64,000 bases of DNA from the NCBI GenBank assembly GCA_963663395.1, contig OY760226.1, positions 2,046,001-2,110,000 of the forward strand, in the 5' to 3' direction. Shown piece by piece: positions 1 through 8,988 of the stretch (positions are counted from its first letter, which is position 1; every line of letters begins with the position of its first letter). The DNA comes from Azophilus sp963663395 (GTDB taxonomy: Bacteria > Pseudomonadota > Gammaproteobacteria > Pseudomonadales > Azotimanducaceae). The notes under the pieces were generated by a model. The model worked only from the letters and a program-made list of their open reading frames with translations. It was not told the DNA's origin and ran no database searches. A program made the position numbers and the translations under genes.

Positions 1-2420
1 GTAAACCGGGCGTTTTCGGCATCCTCGTCTACCGTCACATCGTCAATGCTTAAACCCGGGCTTTCCGCGGGTGGTTCATCGTTGTCGGTGATCGTGCCGA
101 GGCCTTCGGCATCTGAGATGGTCGCGTTGACGGCGGTACTCAGCGTTACGCTGAATGTCTCGTCCAATTCATCGATCGTATCCTCAAGTACCGGAACGGA
201 AATCGTACCTGTCATGGAACCGGCATCGAGAGTCAGGGTGCCGCTGGTGGCGGTGTAGTCGGATCCGGACTCGGCGGTGCCGTCGGATGTAGCGTATGCA
301 ACGGTCACCGGCTCGTCGTAGGAATTGTCGAGTGTAACCGTGAACCGGGCGGTACCTTCGTCCTCGGCAACGGTGACGTCATCGATGCTCAGGCCGGGGG
401 CGCCCGGCGGCGTTTCGTCGTTGTCGACGATGGTGCCCTGGCCTTCAGCATCCGCGATAGTGGCGTTCACGGCGGAGGTCAGCGTTACGGTGAAAGTTTC
501 ATCCGGCTCATCGATTGCGTCTTCGAGCACCGGCACCGAAATCGAGCCGGTGAGAGAACCGGGATCGATGGTCAATGTTCCGCTCGTGGCGGCGTAATCG
601 GCGCCGGCTTCGGCCGTTCCGTCGCTAGTGACATAGGCGACGGACACCGCCTGGTCGAAGGTGTCGCTGAGGGTGACGGTAAACCGGGCGTTTTCGGCAT
701 CCTCGTCTACCGTCACGTCGTCAATGCTTATCCCCGGGCTTTCCGCGGGTGGTTCATCGTTGTCGGTGATCGTGCCGAGGCCTTCGGCATCTGAGATGGT
801 CGCGTTGACGGCGGTACTCAGCGTTACGCTGAATGTCTCGTCCAATTCATCGATCGTATCCTCAAGTACCGGAACGGAAATCGTACCTGTCATGGAACCG
901 GCATCGAGAGTCAGGGTGCCGCTGGTGGCGGTGTAGTCGGATCCGGACTCGGCGGTGCCGTCGGATGTAGCGTATGCAACGGTCACCGGCTCGTCGTAGG
1001 AATTGTCGAGTGTAACCGTGAACCGGGCGGTACCTTCGTCCTCGGCAACGGTGACGTCATCGATGCTCAGGGCCGGGGCGTCGGCCGGCGGTTCATCGTT
1101 ATCGGTGATGGTCGCCGAGCCCTCGGCATCGTTGATCGTTGCGTTGGTGGCGTTGCTGAGGACAACGACAAATGACTCTCCAGGCTCATCGATGTCGTCA
1201 TCGAGTATCGGCACGGAGATGGTTCCCGTGACGGATCCGGGCTCGATCGTGAGGGTGCCGGCCGTGGTGGTGTAGTCGGATCCTGCCTCGGCGGTGCCGT
1301 CGGTGGTGGCGTAGGCGACCGTGACCGACTGGTCGGCCGTGTCGTCGAGTGTCACGGTAAACTGGGCCGTACCGCTGTCTTCCGCAACGGTGACGTCATC
1401 GATGCTCAGGCCGGGGGCGCCCGGCGGCGTTACGTCGTTGTCGACGATGGTGCCCTGGCCTTCGGCATCCGCGATAGTGGCGTTCAGGGCGGAGGTCAGC
1501 GTTACGGTGAAAGTTTCATCCGGCTCATCGATTGCGTCTTCGAGCACCGGCACCGAAATCGAGCCGGTGAGAGAACCGGGATCGATGGTCAATGTTCCGC
1601 TCGTGGCGGCGTAATCGGCGCCGGCTTCGGCCGTTCCGTCGCTAGTAACATAGGCGACGGACACCGCCTGGTCGAAGGTGTCGCTGAGGGTGACGGTAAA
1701 CCGGGCGTTTTCGGCATCCTCGTCTACCGTGACATCGTCGATGCTTACATCCGGACTTTCCGCGGGTGGTTCATCGTTGTCAGTGATGGTTGCAAGGCCT
1801 TCCGCATCGGAAATGCTTGCGTTCCTGGCGCGCCGCAAGCTGACCGTGAACGTTTCATCGAGTTCGTCGATTTCGTCATCGAGCACCGGGACGGTAATGG
1901 TGCCGCTCAGTGAATCCGCCTTGATGGTGAGCGACCCGCTCGTCTCCGTATAGTCGGCGCCCGCCTCGGCCGTCCCGTCGGCAGTGGCGTATTCGACCGT
2001 TACTGCCTGATCGAATGTGTGGTTGAGCGAGACGGTGAACCGGGCTGTGCCGCCGTCCTCGGCGATCGTGACATCGTCAATGCTCAGACTGGGGGCGCCT
2101 TCAGGCAGCGGTTCGTCGTCGTCAACGATCGTGCCGGTGCCTTCGCCCTCTGCAATCCGTCCCCGTACCGGATTGCTCAGGGTGACGGTGAATGTCTCGT
2201 CGGGTTCGTCGTCGGTGTCGTCGATGATGGGTACGACGATGGTGCCGCCGAATTCGCGATTGGGAATGGTCAGCGTTCCGCTGGTTACCCCGTAGTCCGA
2301 TCCCGCCGCCGCAGTATTGTCGGCCGTCGCGTAGTCGACGGAGATGTCGTAGCGGCTGTTGGTGCTGAGGGATACTTCGAAGCGGGCTTCACCCGCGTCT
2401 TCGTCTACGTTTACATCGGC
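1..2420. repeat. 339-bp tandem repeats encoding Calx-beta domains
   Basis: The motif around 'gtgaaccggg' or 'gtaaaccggg' recurs at positions 1, 340, 679, 1018, 1357, 1696 and 2035, exactly 339 bp (113 codons) apart, with a diverged copy near 2374. Units are not equally related. The unit at 1-339 is nearly identical to 679-1017, and 340-678 is nearly identical to 1357-1695, whereas the unit starting near 2035 and the first domain near 2374 are clearly diverged. The pattern indicates recent two-unit duplication or gene conversion inside the array. Confidence 0.9.
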
Positions 2421-2984
2421 GATTCTGATCCAGGGACCGCTTCCGCCACCGCCGCCACCGCCGCCACCGTTGCCACCGCCGCCACTGCCGCCGCCGTTGC
2501 CGCCGTTGTCGTCGTCCTCGTCCTCCTCGTCCTCCTCGTTCTCGTCGTCGCCATTGCCTCCGTTCGGGCACTCGCCATCCGCAAACGTCTCCTCCGGTAT
2601 CGACAGGCACCACTGTTTGGCGACATGGGTGACGTCTGGGGAGTTCATGGGTTCCGGGCAAGGCGCGCACGAATCGACCGGGCAAACGAATATTTCCGTG
2701 CCGGATTCCGGCAGCGCGTAGACGTCTATCGATACGGTGGTCTTTCCCACCGGCCACTGGTGGCCTGGCGGTCTGCAGGACACCGTGGTCCCGAAGAAGT
2801 GGACTGGTGACTTGCCTTCTTCGGTGTTCTGGCCGCCCGCGCTCATGTAGGCGCGGAAACCGCTGTCGCGAACGTTGGCTATGGGTATCCGGAAATTGCC
2901 GCCGTTGTAAGCGGGGCTACCAATGACGGGCGTTTGAGCCTCCGCCCAGGCACCGGATAGCAACAGCAGCGCGACAAGCCCCAC
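1..2984 (-). CDS. Secreted Calx-beta repeat protein (C-terminus outside window)
   Basis: The minus strand is open without a stop from about 2984 to the window edge. Translation gives a hydrophobic signal-like segment (VGLVALLLLSGAWAEA), a cysteine-containing N-terminal domain (about 140 residues, seven Cys including CPVDSCAPC), a polyacidic run and a long Gly/Ser linker (2440-2560), then at least seven Calx-beta domains of 113 residues each. Each has the family pattern: DV..EDxGxARFTV, YATxDGTAEAGxDY, SGTLT, DDxxDExDETF and a closing TIxDNDE. Calx-beta domains bind calcium and occur in large adhesins and extracellular matrix proteins, so a secreted or surface role is inferred. The start is uncertain: GTG at 2984 lacks basic residues before the hydrophobic core, and the frame stays open upstream with further GTG codons near 3100. 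The plus-strand reading frames here are shadows of the repeats. Confidence 0.8.
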   Translation of the reverse strand, partial: MGLVALLLLSGAWAEAQTPVIGSPAYNGGNFRIPIANVRDSGFRAYMSAGGQNTEEGKSPVHFFGTTVSCRPPGHQWPVGKTTVSIDVYALPESGTEIFVCPVDSCAPCPEPMNSPDVTHVAKQWCLSIPEETFADGECPNGGNGDDENEEDEEDEDDDNGGNGGGSGGGGNGGGGGGGGGSGPWIRIADVNVDEDAGEARFEVSLSTNSRYDISVDYATADNTAAAGSDYGVTSGTLTIPNREFGGTIVVPIIDDTDDEPDETFTVTLSNPVRGRIAEGEGTGTIVDDDEPLPEGAPSLSIDDVTIAEDGGTARFTVSLNHTFDQAVTVEYATADGTAEAGADYTETSGSLTIKADSLSGTITVPVLDDEIDELDETFTVSLRRARNASISDAEGLATITDNDEPPAESPDVSIDDVTVDEDAENARFTVTLSDTFDQAVSVAYVTSDGTAEAGADYAATSGTLTIDPGSLTGSISVPVLEDAIDEPDETFTVTLTSALNATIADAEGQGTIVDNDVTPPGAPGLSIDDVTVAEDSGTAQFTVTLDDTADQSVTVAYATTDGTAEAGSDYTTTAGTLTIEPGSVTGTISVPILDDDIDEPGESFVVVLSNATNATINDAEGSATITDNDEPPADAPALSIDDVTVAEDEGTARFTVTLDNSYDEPVTVAYATSDGTAESGSDYTATSGTLTLDAGSMTGTISVPVLEDTIDELDETFSVTLSTAVNATISDAEGLGTITDNDEPPAESPGISIDDVTVDEDAENARFTVTLSDTFDQAVSVAYVTSDGTAEAGADYAATSGTLTIDPGSLTGSISVPVLEDAIDEPDETFTVTLTSAVNATIADAEGQGTIVDNDETPPGAPGLSIDDVTVAEDEGTARFTVTLDNSYDEPVTVAYATSDGTAESGSDYTATSGTLTLDAGSMTGTISVPVLEDTIDELDETFSVTLSTAVNATISDAEGLGTITDNDEPPAESPGLSIDDVTVDEDAENARF

Positions 2985-3445
2985 TCGGTAGCTGATGCTT
3001 GTTATCGGGTTGAGCGCCGAACCTGCCTTGTCGCGTCTGCTGGGGTTGCCCCCGCCACCGACTGTCGCAGGGTCGCATCGCTGCGTTCGCTGCACGGCGG
3101 CGTTTCGCCTGATCACGCTGAATTCCGGGGCGCAGGAAGGGCCGCCGGCGACTCTGGTGGAATAAATTTCCTCCTGCCTGTGAGGGCGAATGCGAGGTAG
3201 CAACCCATGAGAATCGTGGGATGCGTAACATAACTCAGCCGTAACCGTGATTCCACGAATACTAAGGACATTAGCGAGTCTCCTGGCCGCTTGCTGCGTG
3301 CAGACGCGTGGAAAACTTGAATTGAAAGAACGCCGAATTGAGTTATGCCTTTGACCGCGTGGGGCTGAGGGAAGTTCCGTCCGAATGCGTCGGTGTGGGC
3401 TAGTGCGTACAATCCACCGAGGCAATCGACTGCAGGGTGATATCA
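2985..3445. other. Intergenic region between divergent genes
   Basis: About 460 bases separate the divergent Calx-beta gene (minus) and the LolA-like gene (plus). The reading frames on either strand show no recognisable domain and no ribosome site worth noting. The region presumably holds promoters for both neighbours; I see no convincing -35/-10 pair. The N-terminus of the Calx-beta protein could extend into 2985-3150. Confidence 0.5.
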
Positions 3446-4246
3446 GTGCAATTTCATTCGATCCGACGACTCATCGGCCTCGGCGCGGTCTGGCTTCTTG
3501 CCGCGGGCCTCGCGCACGGGGAGACGGATGAGCCGGATCCTTATGAACTGATTGCGGCAGCGATCGACAACTCCCGCAGTGCCACGTCGTACGCGGAGTT
3601 GACAATGTTGATCCACCGGCCGGAATGGCAGCGCACATCGTCTATTGTCGCCTGGACACGGGGCCGCTCGGATGCGCTGGTCCGCTTCACCGCGCCTGCC
3701 AAGGATGCCGGGAACGCATTGCTGCAAAATGGCGAAAAAATGTGGACTTACACGCCAAAGCTCAACCGCGTTATCAGGCTTCCGTTCAGCATGATGTCCC
3801 AGGACTGGGCAGGTTCCGACCTCTCTTACAATGACCTCTCGCGCAACGACAGCCTGCTGCAGCACTATCGGCTAGACATCGTCGAGGTCGGGGAGGCCGA
3901 TGGCCGTGCTGTCTATACCATCGAAGCCGTGCCGTTCGACTCGGCCCCGGTCGTCTGGGGCAAGGAGGATTGGGTGGTACGTGATGACAACGTTCTGTTG
4001 TCACAAACTTTCTACGATCAGGATCTTAAACCATTGAAACGTATGGAAACGCTTGAGATCAGGGAAGTGGACGGACGCATGGTGGCGACACGCATGCGCA
4101 TGTACAAGCTGGATGAATCCGACCACTATACGGAGATGGAGTTCATAGACATGGACTTCGACCTGCCGCTGGAGGACCGTCTGTTCACCACCTTCACGTT
4201 ACAGAGCGGCGCAGTCCCGGAGAGCGGGCGCGGGCGCGATGGCTGA
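3446..4246 (+). CDS. Outer membrane lipoprotein-sorting (LolA-like) protein
   Basis: A roughly 266-residue exported protein with an N-terminal signal sequence (RRLIGLGAVWLLAAGLAHG). The body has the pattern of the LolA-like 'outer membrane lipoprotein-sorting protein' family: an early helical/strand segment with a WTRGRSDALVRF strand, WTYTPKLNRVIRLP, and DWVVRDDNVLLSQTFYD. These proteins are thought to carry lipid or lipoprotein in the periplasm. It opens an operon with FtsX-type permeases and an ATPase, which fits a LolCDE-like export role. I chose GTG 3446, preceded by AGGG at a good distance; GTG 3437 is also in frame. The end overlaps the next gene by 8 bp. Confidence 0.85.
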   Translation: MQFHSIRRLIGLGAVWLLAAGLAHGETDEPDPYELIAAAIDNSRSATSYAELTMLIHRPEWQRTSSIVAWTRGRSDALVRFTAPAKDAGNALLQNGEKMWTYTPKLNRVIRLPFSMMSQDWAGSDLSYNDLSRNDSLLQHYRLDIVEVGEADGRAVYTIEAVPFDSAPVVWGKEDWVVRDDNVLLSQTFYDQDLKPLKRMETLEIREVDGRMVATRMRMYKLDESDHYTEMEFIDMDFDLPLEDRLFTTFTLQSGAVPESGRGRDG

Positions 4247-5510
4247 AGCTGCCGTACCGGCCGGCCGCCGCGCCACGCATGGCGGCCGGCCCCTGCTGCC
4301 CGCGGTTGCCTGGCGCAATCTGTGGCGCAACAGTCGCCGCACCTGGCTGACTGCCGGGGGCATTGCGTTCGCCGTTTTCCTGATCGTGTTCGCAATGTCG
4401 TTCCAGGGCGGCGCCTACCTCCAGATGATCGACAGTGCCACTGGGCTTCTGAGCAGCCATCTGCAGGTGCAGAACCGTGACTACGTGGAAGACACGCGCA
4501 TAGAGCAAACCGTGGAACAGGTAACGGAACTGGTGAATCGTCTGGAGAGTCAGCCGGGGATCGAGTCGGTGGCGCCCAGGGCCGAAGCCTTTGCCCTGGT
4601 CTCCGCGGGCGAGCGCGCCTTTGGCGCCCAGGTGTTCGGTATCGACCCGGAGCGGGAACGCCGAACGGTTCGTTTATTCGACCGGGTTGCCGAGGGCCGC
4701 ATGATCGCCGGCGGCGAGGATGCCATGGTGGGCGAAATCCTGGCCGGCAACCTCGGCATCGGCGTCGGCGGGGAAATCGTCCTGCTCGGTAGCGGAAAGG
4801 AAGGCGGTGTCGCCGCGCTGGTGCTGAACGTGGTGGGGGTATTTCGAACCGGAATCCCGGACCTCGACCGGGCCATGGTCGCGGCGCCGATCGCGACCGT
4901 CCAGGATGCGTTCGGCCTCGGCGACGAGGTCCATACGCTTGCGATCAGGACGGAACAGGTCACCGAAAGCGTGGGGCTGGCCCGCGACCTGAACAACTGG
5001 TTGCCGGAGCCGCTGGTGGCAAGGAACTGGGACGAAGTTATGCCCGACGTCAGGCAGGGCGTTGAGATCGACCGGATCGGCGGCTATTTCATGTATGGCT
5101 TCATCATCATCGTCGTCATTTTCAGCGTCGTTAACTCGTTCATCATGACGGTATTCGAGCGCACCCGGGAATTCGGCATGTTGCGGGCGATCGGCATGCG
5201 GCCCGGCCGGATCGTGCTGATGGTGCAGATCGAAGCCTCCCTGGTGTGGTTGCTCGGTGCTGCCATCGGTCTGGTGCTGGCGTTGCCGGTTGTTCTCTGG
5301 CTTGAGCGATATGGCTTCTATCTGGGCGACGAACTGGCATCCATGGCCGAGGCGATGTACGTTCCTGACCGGCTCTATACGAAAACGACGGCGATCGGGC
5401 TCGGGGGAGCCCCCGCGGTGATGTTTGTCGGCACCCAGATTGCGGCGCTGATTCCATCGTTGCGCATTCGCCGGCTGCAACCGGTCACTGCCCTGAGGGC
5501 GGACGAATGA
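4239..5510 (+). CDS. FtsX/MacB-type ABC transporter permease 1
   Basis: A 423-residue inner-membrane permease of the LolC/E-MacB architecture. An N-terminal membrane segment (about 33-55) follows the cytosolic motif VAWRNLWRNSRRTWLT, then comes a large periplasmic domain (about 60-280). Three C-terminal membrane segments include the FtsX signature FERTREFGMLRAIGMRPGRI near 305-325. It starts inside the end of the LolA-like gene and is followed after 42 bp by a close paralogue with the same MAEA N-terminus. Its partner ATPase is at 8045-8752. Substrate unknown; lipoproteins or lipid are inferred from the LolA-like neighbour. Confidence 0.9.
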   Translation: MAEAAVPAGRRATHGGRPLLPAVAWRNLWRNSRRTWLTAGGIAFAVFLIVFAMSFQGGAYLQMIDSATGLLSSHLQVQNRDYVEDTRIEQTVEQVTELVNRLESQPGIESVAPRAEAFALVSAGERAFGAQVFGIDPERERRTVRLFDRVAEGRMIAGGEDAMVGEILAGNLGIGVGGEIVLLGSGKEGGVAALVLNVVGVFRTGIPDLDRAMVAAPIATVQDAFGLGDEVHTLAIRTEQVTESVGLARDLNNWLPEPLVARNWDEVMPDVRQGVEIDRIGGYFMYGFIIIVVIFSVVNSFIMTVFERTREFGMLRAIGMRPGRIVLMVQIEASLVWLLGAAIGLVLALPVVLWLERYGFYLGDELASMAEAMYVPDRLYTKTTAIGLGGAPAVMFVGTQIAALIPSLRIRRLQPVTALRADE

Positions 5511-5552
5511 ACATGATGTTCCGCACATCGAACCCGGAACGGAGTTCGGGCC

Positions 5553-6830
5553 ATGGCTGAAGCAACCGTTTCTCCGCAACCCGGCGCACTGGGAGGCGGC
5601 GCCGGGGCACTCGGCACCGCGAAAGTGGCGTGGCGAAACCTCTGGCGCAACCGGCGCCGCACCTGGCTCATGGCCGGCGGCATCGGCTTCGCAGCCTGGA
5701 TCCCGATCATCGCCATGTCGCTGCAGGGCGGCACCTTCACCCTGATGATCGACAACGGTGCCCGCATGATGGTCGGTCACGTCCAGGTCCAGCATCCGGA
5801 CTATGAGGACAACCCGCGCCTGGAGAGCGTGCTCGAAGGGGCACCTGAACTGCGCGCACGTATCGAAAGGCTTGCGGGTGTGGAAGCAGCCACCCTGCGC
5901 GGTCAGGCGACGGCGTTGGTATCGACGGAAGAGCGCAGCTTCGCCGCCCAGGTCGTGGGCGTGGAAGCGAGCCGGGAAGCCGAGTGGTCGCGGATACCGG
6001 TTTCGGTTCGCGACGGGCGCTATCTCGCAGGTTCCGGCGAAGCCTTCATCGGCTCTGTACTGGCAAGGAACCTCGGTGTATCCGTCGGGGAAGAGATCGT
6101 CGTGCTCGGTACGGCGAAGGAAGGGGGCGTTGCGGCCCTCGCCGCGGAAGTGGTGGGCATCTTCGAGACCGGAATGGTGGGAGCGGACCGGTCGCTCGTG
6201 CAGGTCCCGCTGTCGGAATTTCGGGAAGCCTGGAACCTGGCGCCGGACGAAGCGCACGCTCTCGTGGTCGCTACCGACCGTGTACGGCAAAGCCTCGAAC
6301 TCGCGCAGCGCGTGGCGGTTGCGGCCGGCGACTGGAAAACCCTCGACTGGAAAGACCTGATGCCCGATGCCGAGCAGTTCATCGCCCTCAAGCTGGCCGG
6401 CGCCTGGCTCTTCTTTGTCGTTATCGCGGTCATCGTCATTTTCAGCGTCGTCAACGCCTTCATGATGACAATCTTCGAACGCACCCAGGAGTTTGGCATG
6501 TTGAAGGCCATCGGCATGCGTCCCGGGCGGATCCTGTTCGGGCTGCAGGTGGAAGCCGCCTGGCTCTGGGCGCTGGGCATGGCCATCGCTCTTGGCGTTT
6601 GCTTCGCCATGATCGTGCCGCTGGGGATCTGGGGCATGCCGCTGCCGATGGACGCCGACGAACTGCTCGCCTCCATGCACATGCCCGACCGCCTGTATCC
6701 GGATTTCGACCGTGAGTCTGCCTGGGTTTCGGGCATTGCCCTGTTCGTGGGAACGCAATTGGCGTTGCTCGTTCCTTCCCTGCGACTCTGGCGGCTGCGC
6801 TGCGTCGAGGCGCTGAGAGTCGAGGCATAA
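5553..6830 (+). CDS. FtsX/MacB-type ABC transporter permease 2
   Basis: A 425-residue paralogue of the upstream permease, with the same order of parts: AWRNLWRNRRRTWLMAGG before the first membrane helix, a periplasmic domain of about 220 residues, then the FERTQEFGMLKAIGMRPGRI signature followed by two further membrane segments. The start ATG is preceded by GGAG at suitable spacing. The two paralogues could form a heterodimer, as LolC and LolE do. The gap to the third permease is only 6 bp. Confidence 0.9.
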   Translation: MAEATVSPQPGALGGGAGALGTAKVAWRNLWRNRRRTWLMAGGIGFAAWIPIIAMSLQGGTFTLMIDNGARMMVGHVQVQHPDYEDNPRLESVLEGAPELRARIERLAGVEAATLRGQATALVSTEERSFAAQVVGVEASREAEWSRIPVSVRDGRYLAGSGEAFIGSVLARNLGVSVGEEIVVLGTAKEGGVAALAAEVVGIFETGMVGADRSLVQVPLSEFREAWNLAPDEAHALVVATDRVRQSLELAQRVAVAAGDWKTLDWKDLMPDAEQFIALKLAGAWLFFVVIAVIVIFSVVNAFMMTIFERTQEFGMLKAIGMRPGRILFGLQVEAAWLWALGMAIALGVCFAMIVPLGIWGMPLPMDADELLASMHMPDRLYPDFDRESAWVSGIALFVGTQLALLVPSLRLWRLRCVEALRVEA

Positions 6831-6836
6831 CGGGCG

Positions 6837-8048
6837 ATGCCACTCAAGCTCCTGTTCCAGCTGTCGGTGCGCAACATCTTCCGTCACAAGCGGCGCAACG
6901 GCATGTTGCTGGCCGCGATCGTGGTGGCCGTGGGCGCGGTCGTCTGCACGAGTTCGCTCATCCGCGGCTTTCAGTACGACATGGCCGATGCGGCGGTGGC
7001 CAATCTCACCGGCCACGTGAAGATACTGGCGCCCGGTTATCTGGACGACCCCAATATCGAGAAAAGCTTCGAGTTGGCGGAAACCTGGCGGCCGGACGTC
7101 GACGATGAGGAACTCGCCGGCTGGGCGGCCCGGGTGCGGGTGCCGGCAGTCATCATGAGCGAGCGCGGTACCCGGGGCGTGCAGTTCGTCGGCATCGACC
7201 CGGCGCAGGAACACATATCGTTCATCGGCAGCGTGGCGGTGGAGGGCGAGCATCTCGCGGATGCCTCGGACGGACGCATCCTGATCGGCCGGGCGCTTGC
7301 CGAGCAACTCGAAACCGGAGCCGGGCGGCGCCTTGTCATCATCACCCAGGGCCACGATGGCCTGAATCGGGAATCCGGTTTCCGCATCGCCGGCCTTTAC
7401 GATGCCGAAGGCACCGGGCTCGAGAAAATGTTCGTCTTCACCGGCGTGGACACGCTGCAGCAGATGGTCGGCGCCGACGTGTACACGGAGATATCCATCA
7501 GGCTGCGCCGGGACCCCGTGCTCTTCCAGCTCAAGGCCAGCCTCGTGGAGTTCTTCACGGGGCTGGACGTACTCAACTGGCAGGAACTGGAACCCCAGGC
7601 GGCGGCCATGTTTGTCTTTGCGGATTCCGCCTTCTTCATCTGGTATTTCATCATGATGGGTGCGCTGGTGTTCGGGCTGGTAAACACGCTGGTCACTTCG
7701 GTGATGGAGCGGGTCCGCGAACTGGGCATGCTGCGCGCGCTGGGAATGCGTTCCCGGGGCGTCGTGGCGCAGGTGGTACTGGAGTCGAGCGTGCTGATGC
7801 TGATTGGTGTGGCGACGGGTATCGCGGTGGGTTGGCTGGCCGTGTTCTCCATGGGCGACGGCATCGACCTGTCGCAGTGGGCCGAGGGAATCGAAGCTTT
7901 CGGTATGCGTGGCAAGCTGGTGCCCGTACCGCTTGCGGACGATATTGTTCTGATAGGGCTGATGAGTGTGGTGCTGGGTGTGGTCGCGAGTTTCTATCCG
8001 GCGCTGCGAATTGTCAGGATCAAACCACTGGAGGCGCTCAGGCGATGA
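6837..8048 (+). CDS. FtsX/MacB-type ABC transporter permease 3
   Basis: A 403-residue membrane protein of the same fold: N-terminal SVRNIFRHKRRNGMLLAAIVVAVG, a periplasmic domain, and a C-terminal FtsX domain with MERVRELGMLRALGMRSRGV. It is more divergent from permeases 1 and 2 than they are from each other. Its stop overlaps the ATPase start by 4 bp (ATGA), so the two are probably translationally coupled and may form the core complex. Three permeases for one ATPase is more than the two of LolCDE. Confidence 0.9.
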   Translation: MPLKLLFQLSVRNIFRHKRRNGMLLAAIVVAVGAVVCTSSLIRGFQYDMADAAVANLTGHVKILAPGYLDDPNIEKSFELAETWRPDVDDEELAGWAARVRVPAVIMSERGTRGVQFVGIDPAQEHISFIGSVAVEGEHLADASDGRILIGRALAEQLETGAGRRLVIITQGHDGLNRESGFRIAGLYDAEGTGLEKMFVFTGVDTLQQMVGADVYTEISIRLRRDPVLFQLKASLVEFFTGLDVLNWQELEPQAAAMFVFADSAFFIWYFIMMGALVFGLVNTLVTSVMERVRELGMLRALGMRSRGVVAQVVLESSVLMLIGVATGIAVGWLAVFSMGDGIDLSQWAEGIEAFGMRGKLVPVPLADDIVLIGLMSVVLGVVASFYPALRIVRIKPLEALRR

Positions 8049-8752
8049 ACAATGACGCGGTTGCGGTCTGCTCGGGCATAACCCGTACCTACCAGGAGGA
8101 ATCGGTGCCCGTGCATGCGCTGCGCGGTGTGGATTTCACGTTTTCGCGGGGCGATTTCGTGAGCCTTGCCGGGCCATCCGGCTCGGGCAAGTCGACCCTG
8201 CTCAACATCCTGGGCGGGCTTGACCGGCCCGACTCCGGGACGGTGGCGGTGGACGGGGTGGCGCTGAACGAACTCAACGAAACGCAGCTCTCCGACCTGC
8301 GGCTTGCCAAGATGGGCTTCGTCTTCCAGTCCTACAACCTGATACCGGTGCTTTCCGCCCAGGAGAACGTCGAGTTCATCATGCAACTTCAGGGTGTCGC
8401 CCCCGCGGAGCGCGCGGAACGGGCCGTGGCTACGCTTGCGGCGCTGGACATGGCAGACCTCGCGCACCGCCGACCGGGCGAGTTGTCCGGCGGCCAGCAA
8501 CAGCGGGTGGCCATCGCCCGCGCCATCGTCACCGACCCGGTGCTGCTGCTCGCCGACGAACCGAGCGCCAACCTCGATTCCGAGACTACCGAGGACCTTC
8601 TGCGGTTGTTGAAGCGGCTCAACGAAGAGCAGGGTGTCTCCGTGCTTACCGCTACCCACGATCCCATGGTCATGAAGTACGCCCATCGCCGGGTGAATCT
8701 GCGGGATGGCGCCATTGTCGAGGATTCGGCCGCGGACGGCGCAGGCTCCTAG
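8045..8752 (+). CDS. ABC transporter ATP-binding protein (LolD/MacB type)
   Basis: A 235-residue cytosolic ATPase. Walker A GPSGSGKST is at residues 43-51, the Q-loop in VFQSYNLIP, the signature LSGGQQQRVAIARA near 145, Walker B VLLLADEPSANLDS near 165, and the switch His in TATHDP. The length and the QSYNLIP motif are typical of the LolD/MacB/FtsE group that powers FtsX-type permeases. The reading frame is open further upstream, but ATG 8045 overlaps the permease stop and gives the usual N-terminus. Confidence 0.95.
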   Translation: MNNDAVAVCSGITRTYQEESVPVHALRGVDFTFSRGDFVSLAGPSGSGKSTLLNILGGLDRPDSGTVAVDGVALNELNETQLSDLRLAKMGFVFQSYNLIPVLSAQENVEFIMQLQGVAPAERAERAVATLAALDMADLAHRRPGELSGGQQQRVAIARAIVTDPVLLLADEPSANLDSETTEDLLRLLKRLNEEQGVSVLTATHDPMVMKYAHRRVNLRDGAIVEDSAADGAGS

Positions 8753-8760
8753 CCGCACCC

Positions 8761-8940
8761 ATTCATGAATAAACTACTGCGGTCGTCAATAGCAGCGAAA
8801 ACACAGGGCGTGCTCCCGTCGCGTGCTCGACGTGCTGTCAGGCACGCCTCCGCGCGCTCAACGTGCCAAAGCACGCGTCCGCGCCACCCTGTGTTTTCAC
8901 TACTCTTGTCAATCTCGCTACGTTCATTCACGAAGAGGTG
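8761..8940. repeat. Long imperfect palindrome (REP/MITE-like element)
   Basis: Between the ATPase and the outer-membrane gene lies an imperfect inverted repeat. Its best arms are GAAAACACAGGG (8797-8808) and CCCTGTGTTTTC (8887-8898). Inner arms GCGTGCT (about 8820) and AGCACGC (about 8872) and outer arms around ATTCATGAAT and ATTCACGAA continue the symmetry. The two short frames on opposite strands (8749-8931 minus, 8765-8947 plus) mirror each other's N-termini, as expected from a palindrome, and are not genes. It could terminate or stabilise the operon mRNA, or be a dispersed repeat. Confidence 0.6.
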
Positions 8941-8988
8941 CGGCTAGCCGGGCCTCATGTTGCTGCGGGAAAGCCTGGCGGCGATGAG

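Noticed and set aside
1..2420. CRISPR-like regular repeats
   Set aside because: The 339-bp periodicity is in frame and encodes protein domains.
2019..2810. Plus-strand frames over the Calx-beta region, including a poly-Pro/Ser protein
   Set aside because: They repeat with the 339-bp unit and read as the complement of Calx-beta codons; the minus strand gives real domains.
4674..7355. A minus-strand open frame of 893 codons across the permease operon
   Set aside because: It is antisense to three well-supported permease genes and its translation (His/Asp/Arg-rich, no domain) is typical of a GC-rich shadow frame.
8749..8947. Two 60-residue ORFs on opposite strands
   Set aside because: Their mirrored sequences follow from the palindrome; no domain or ribosome site supports translation.
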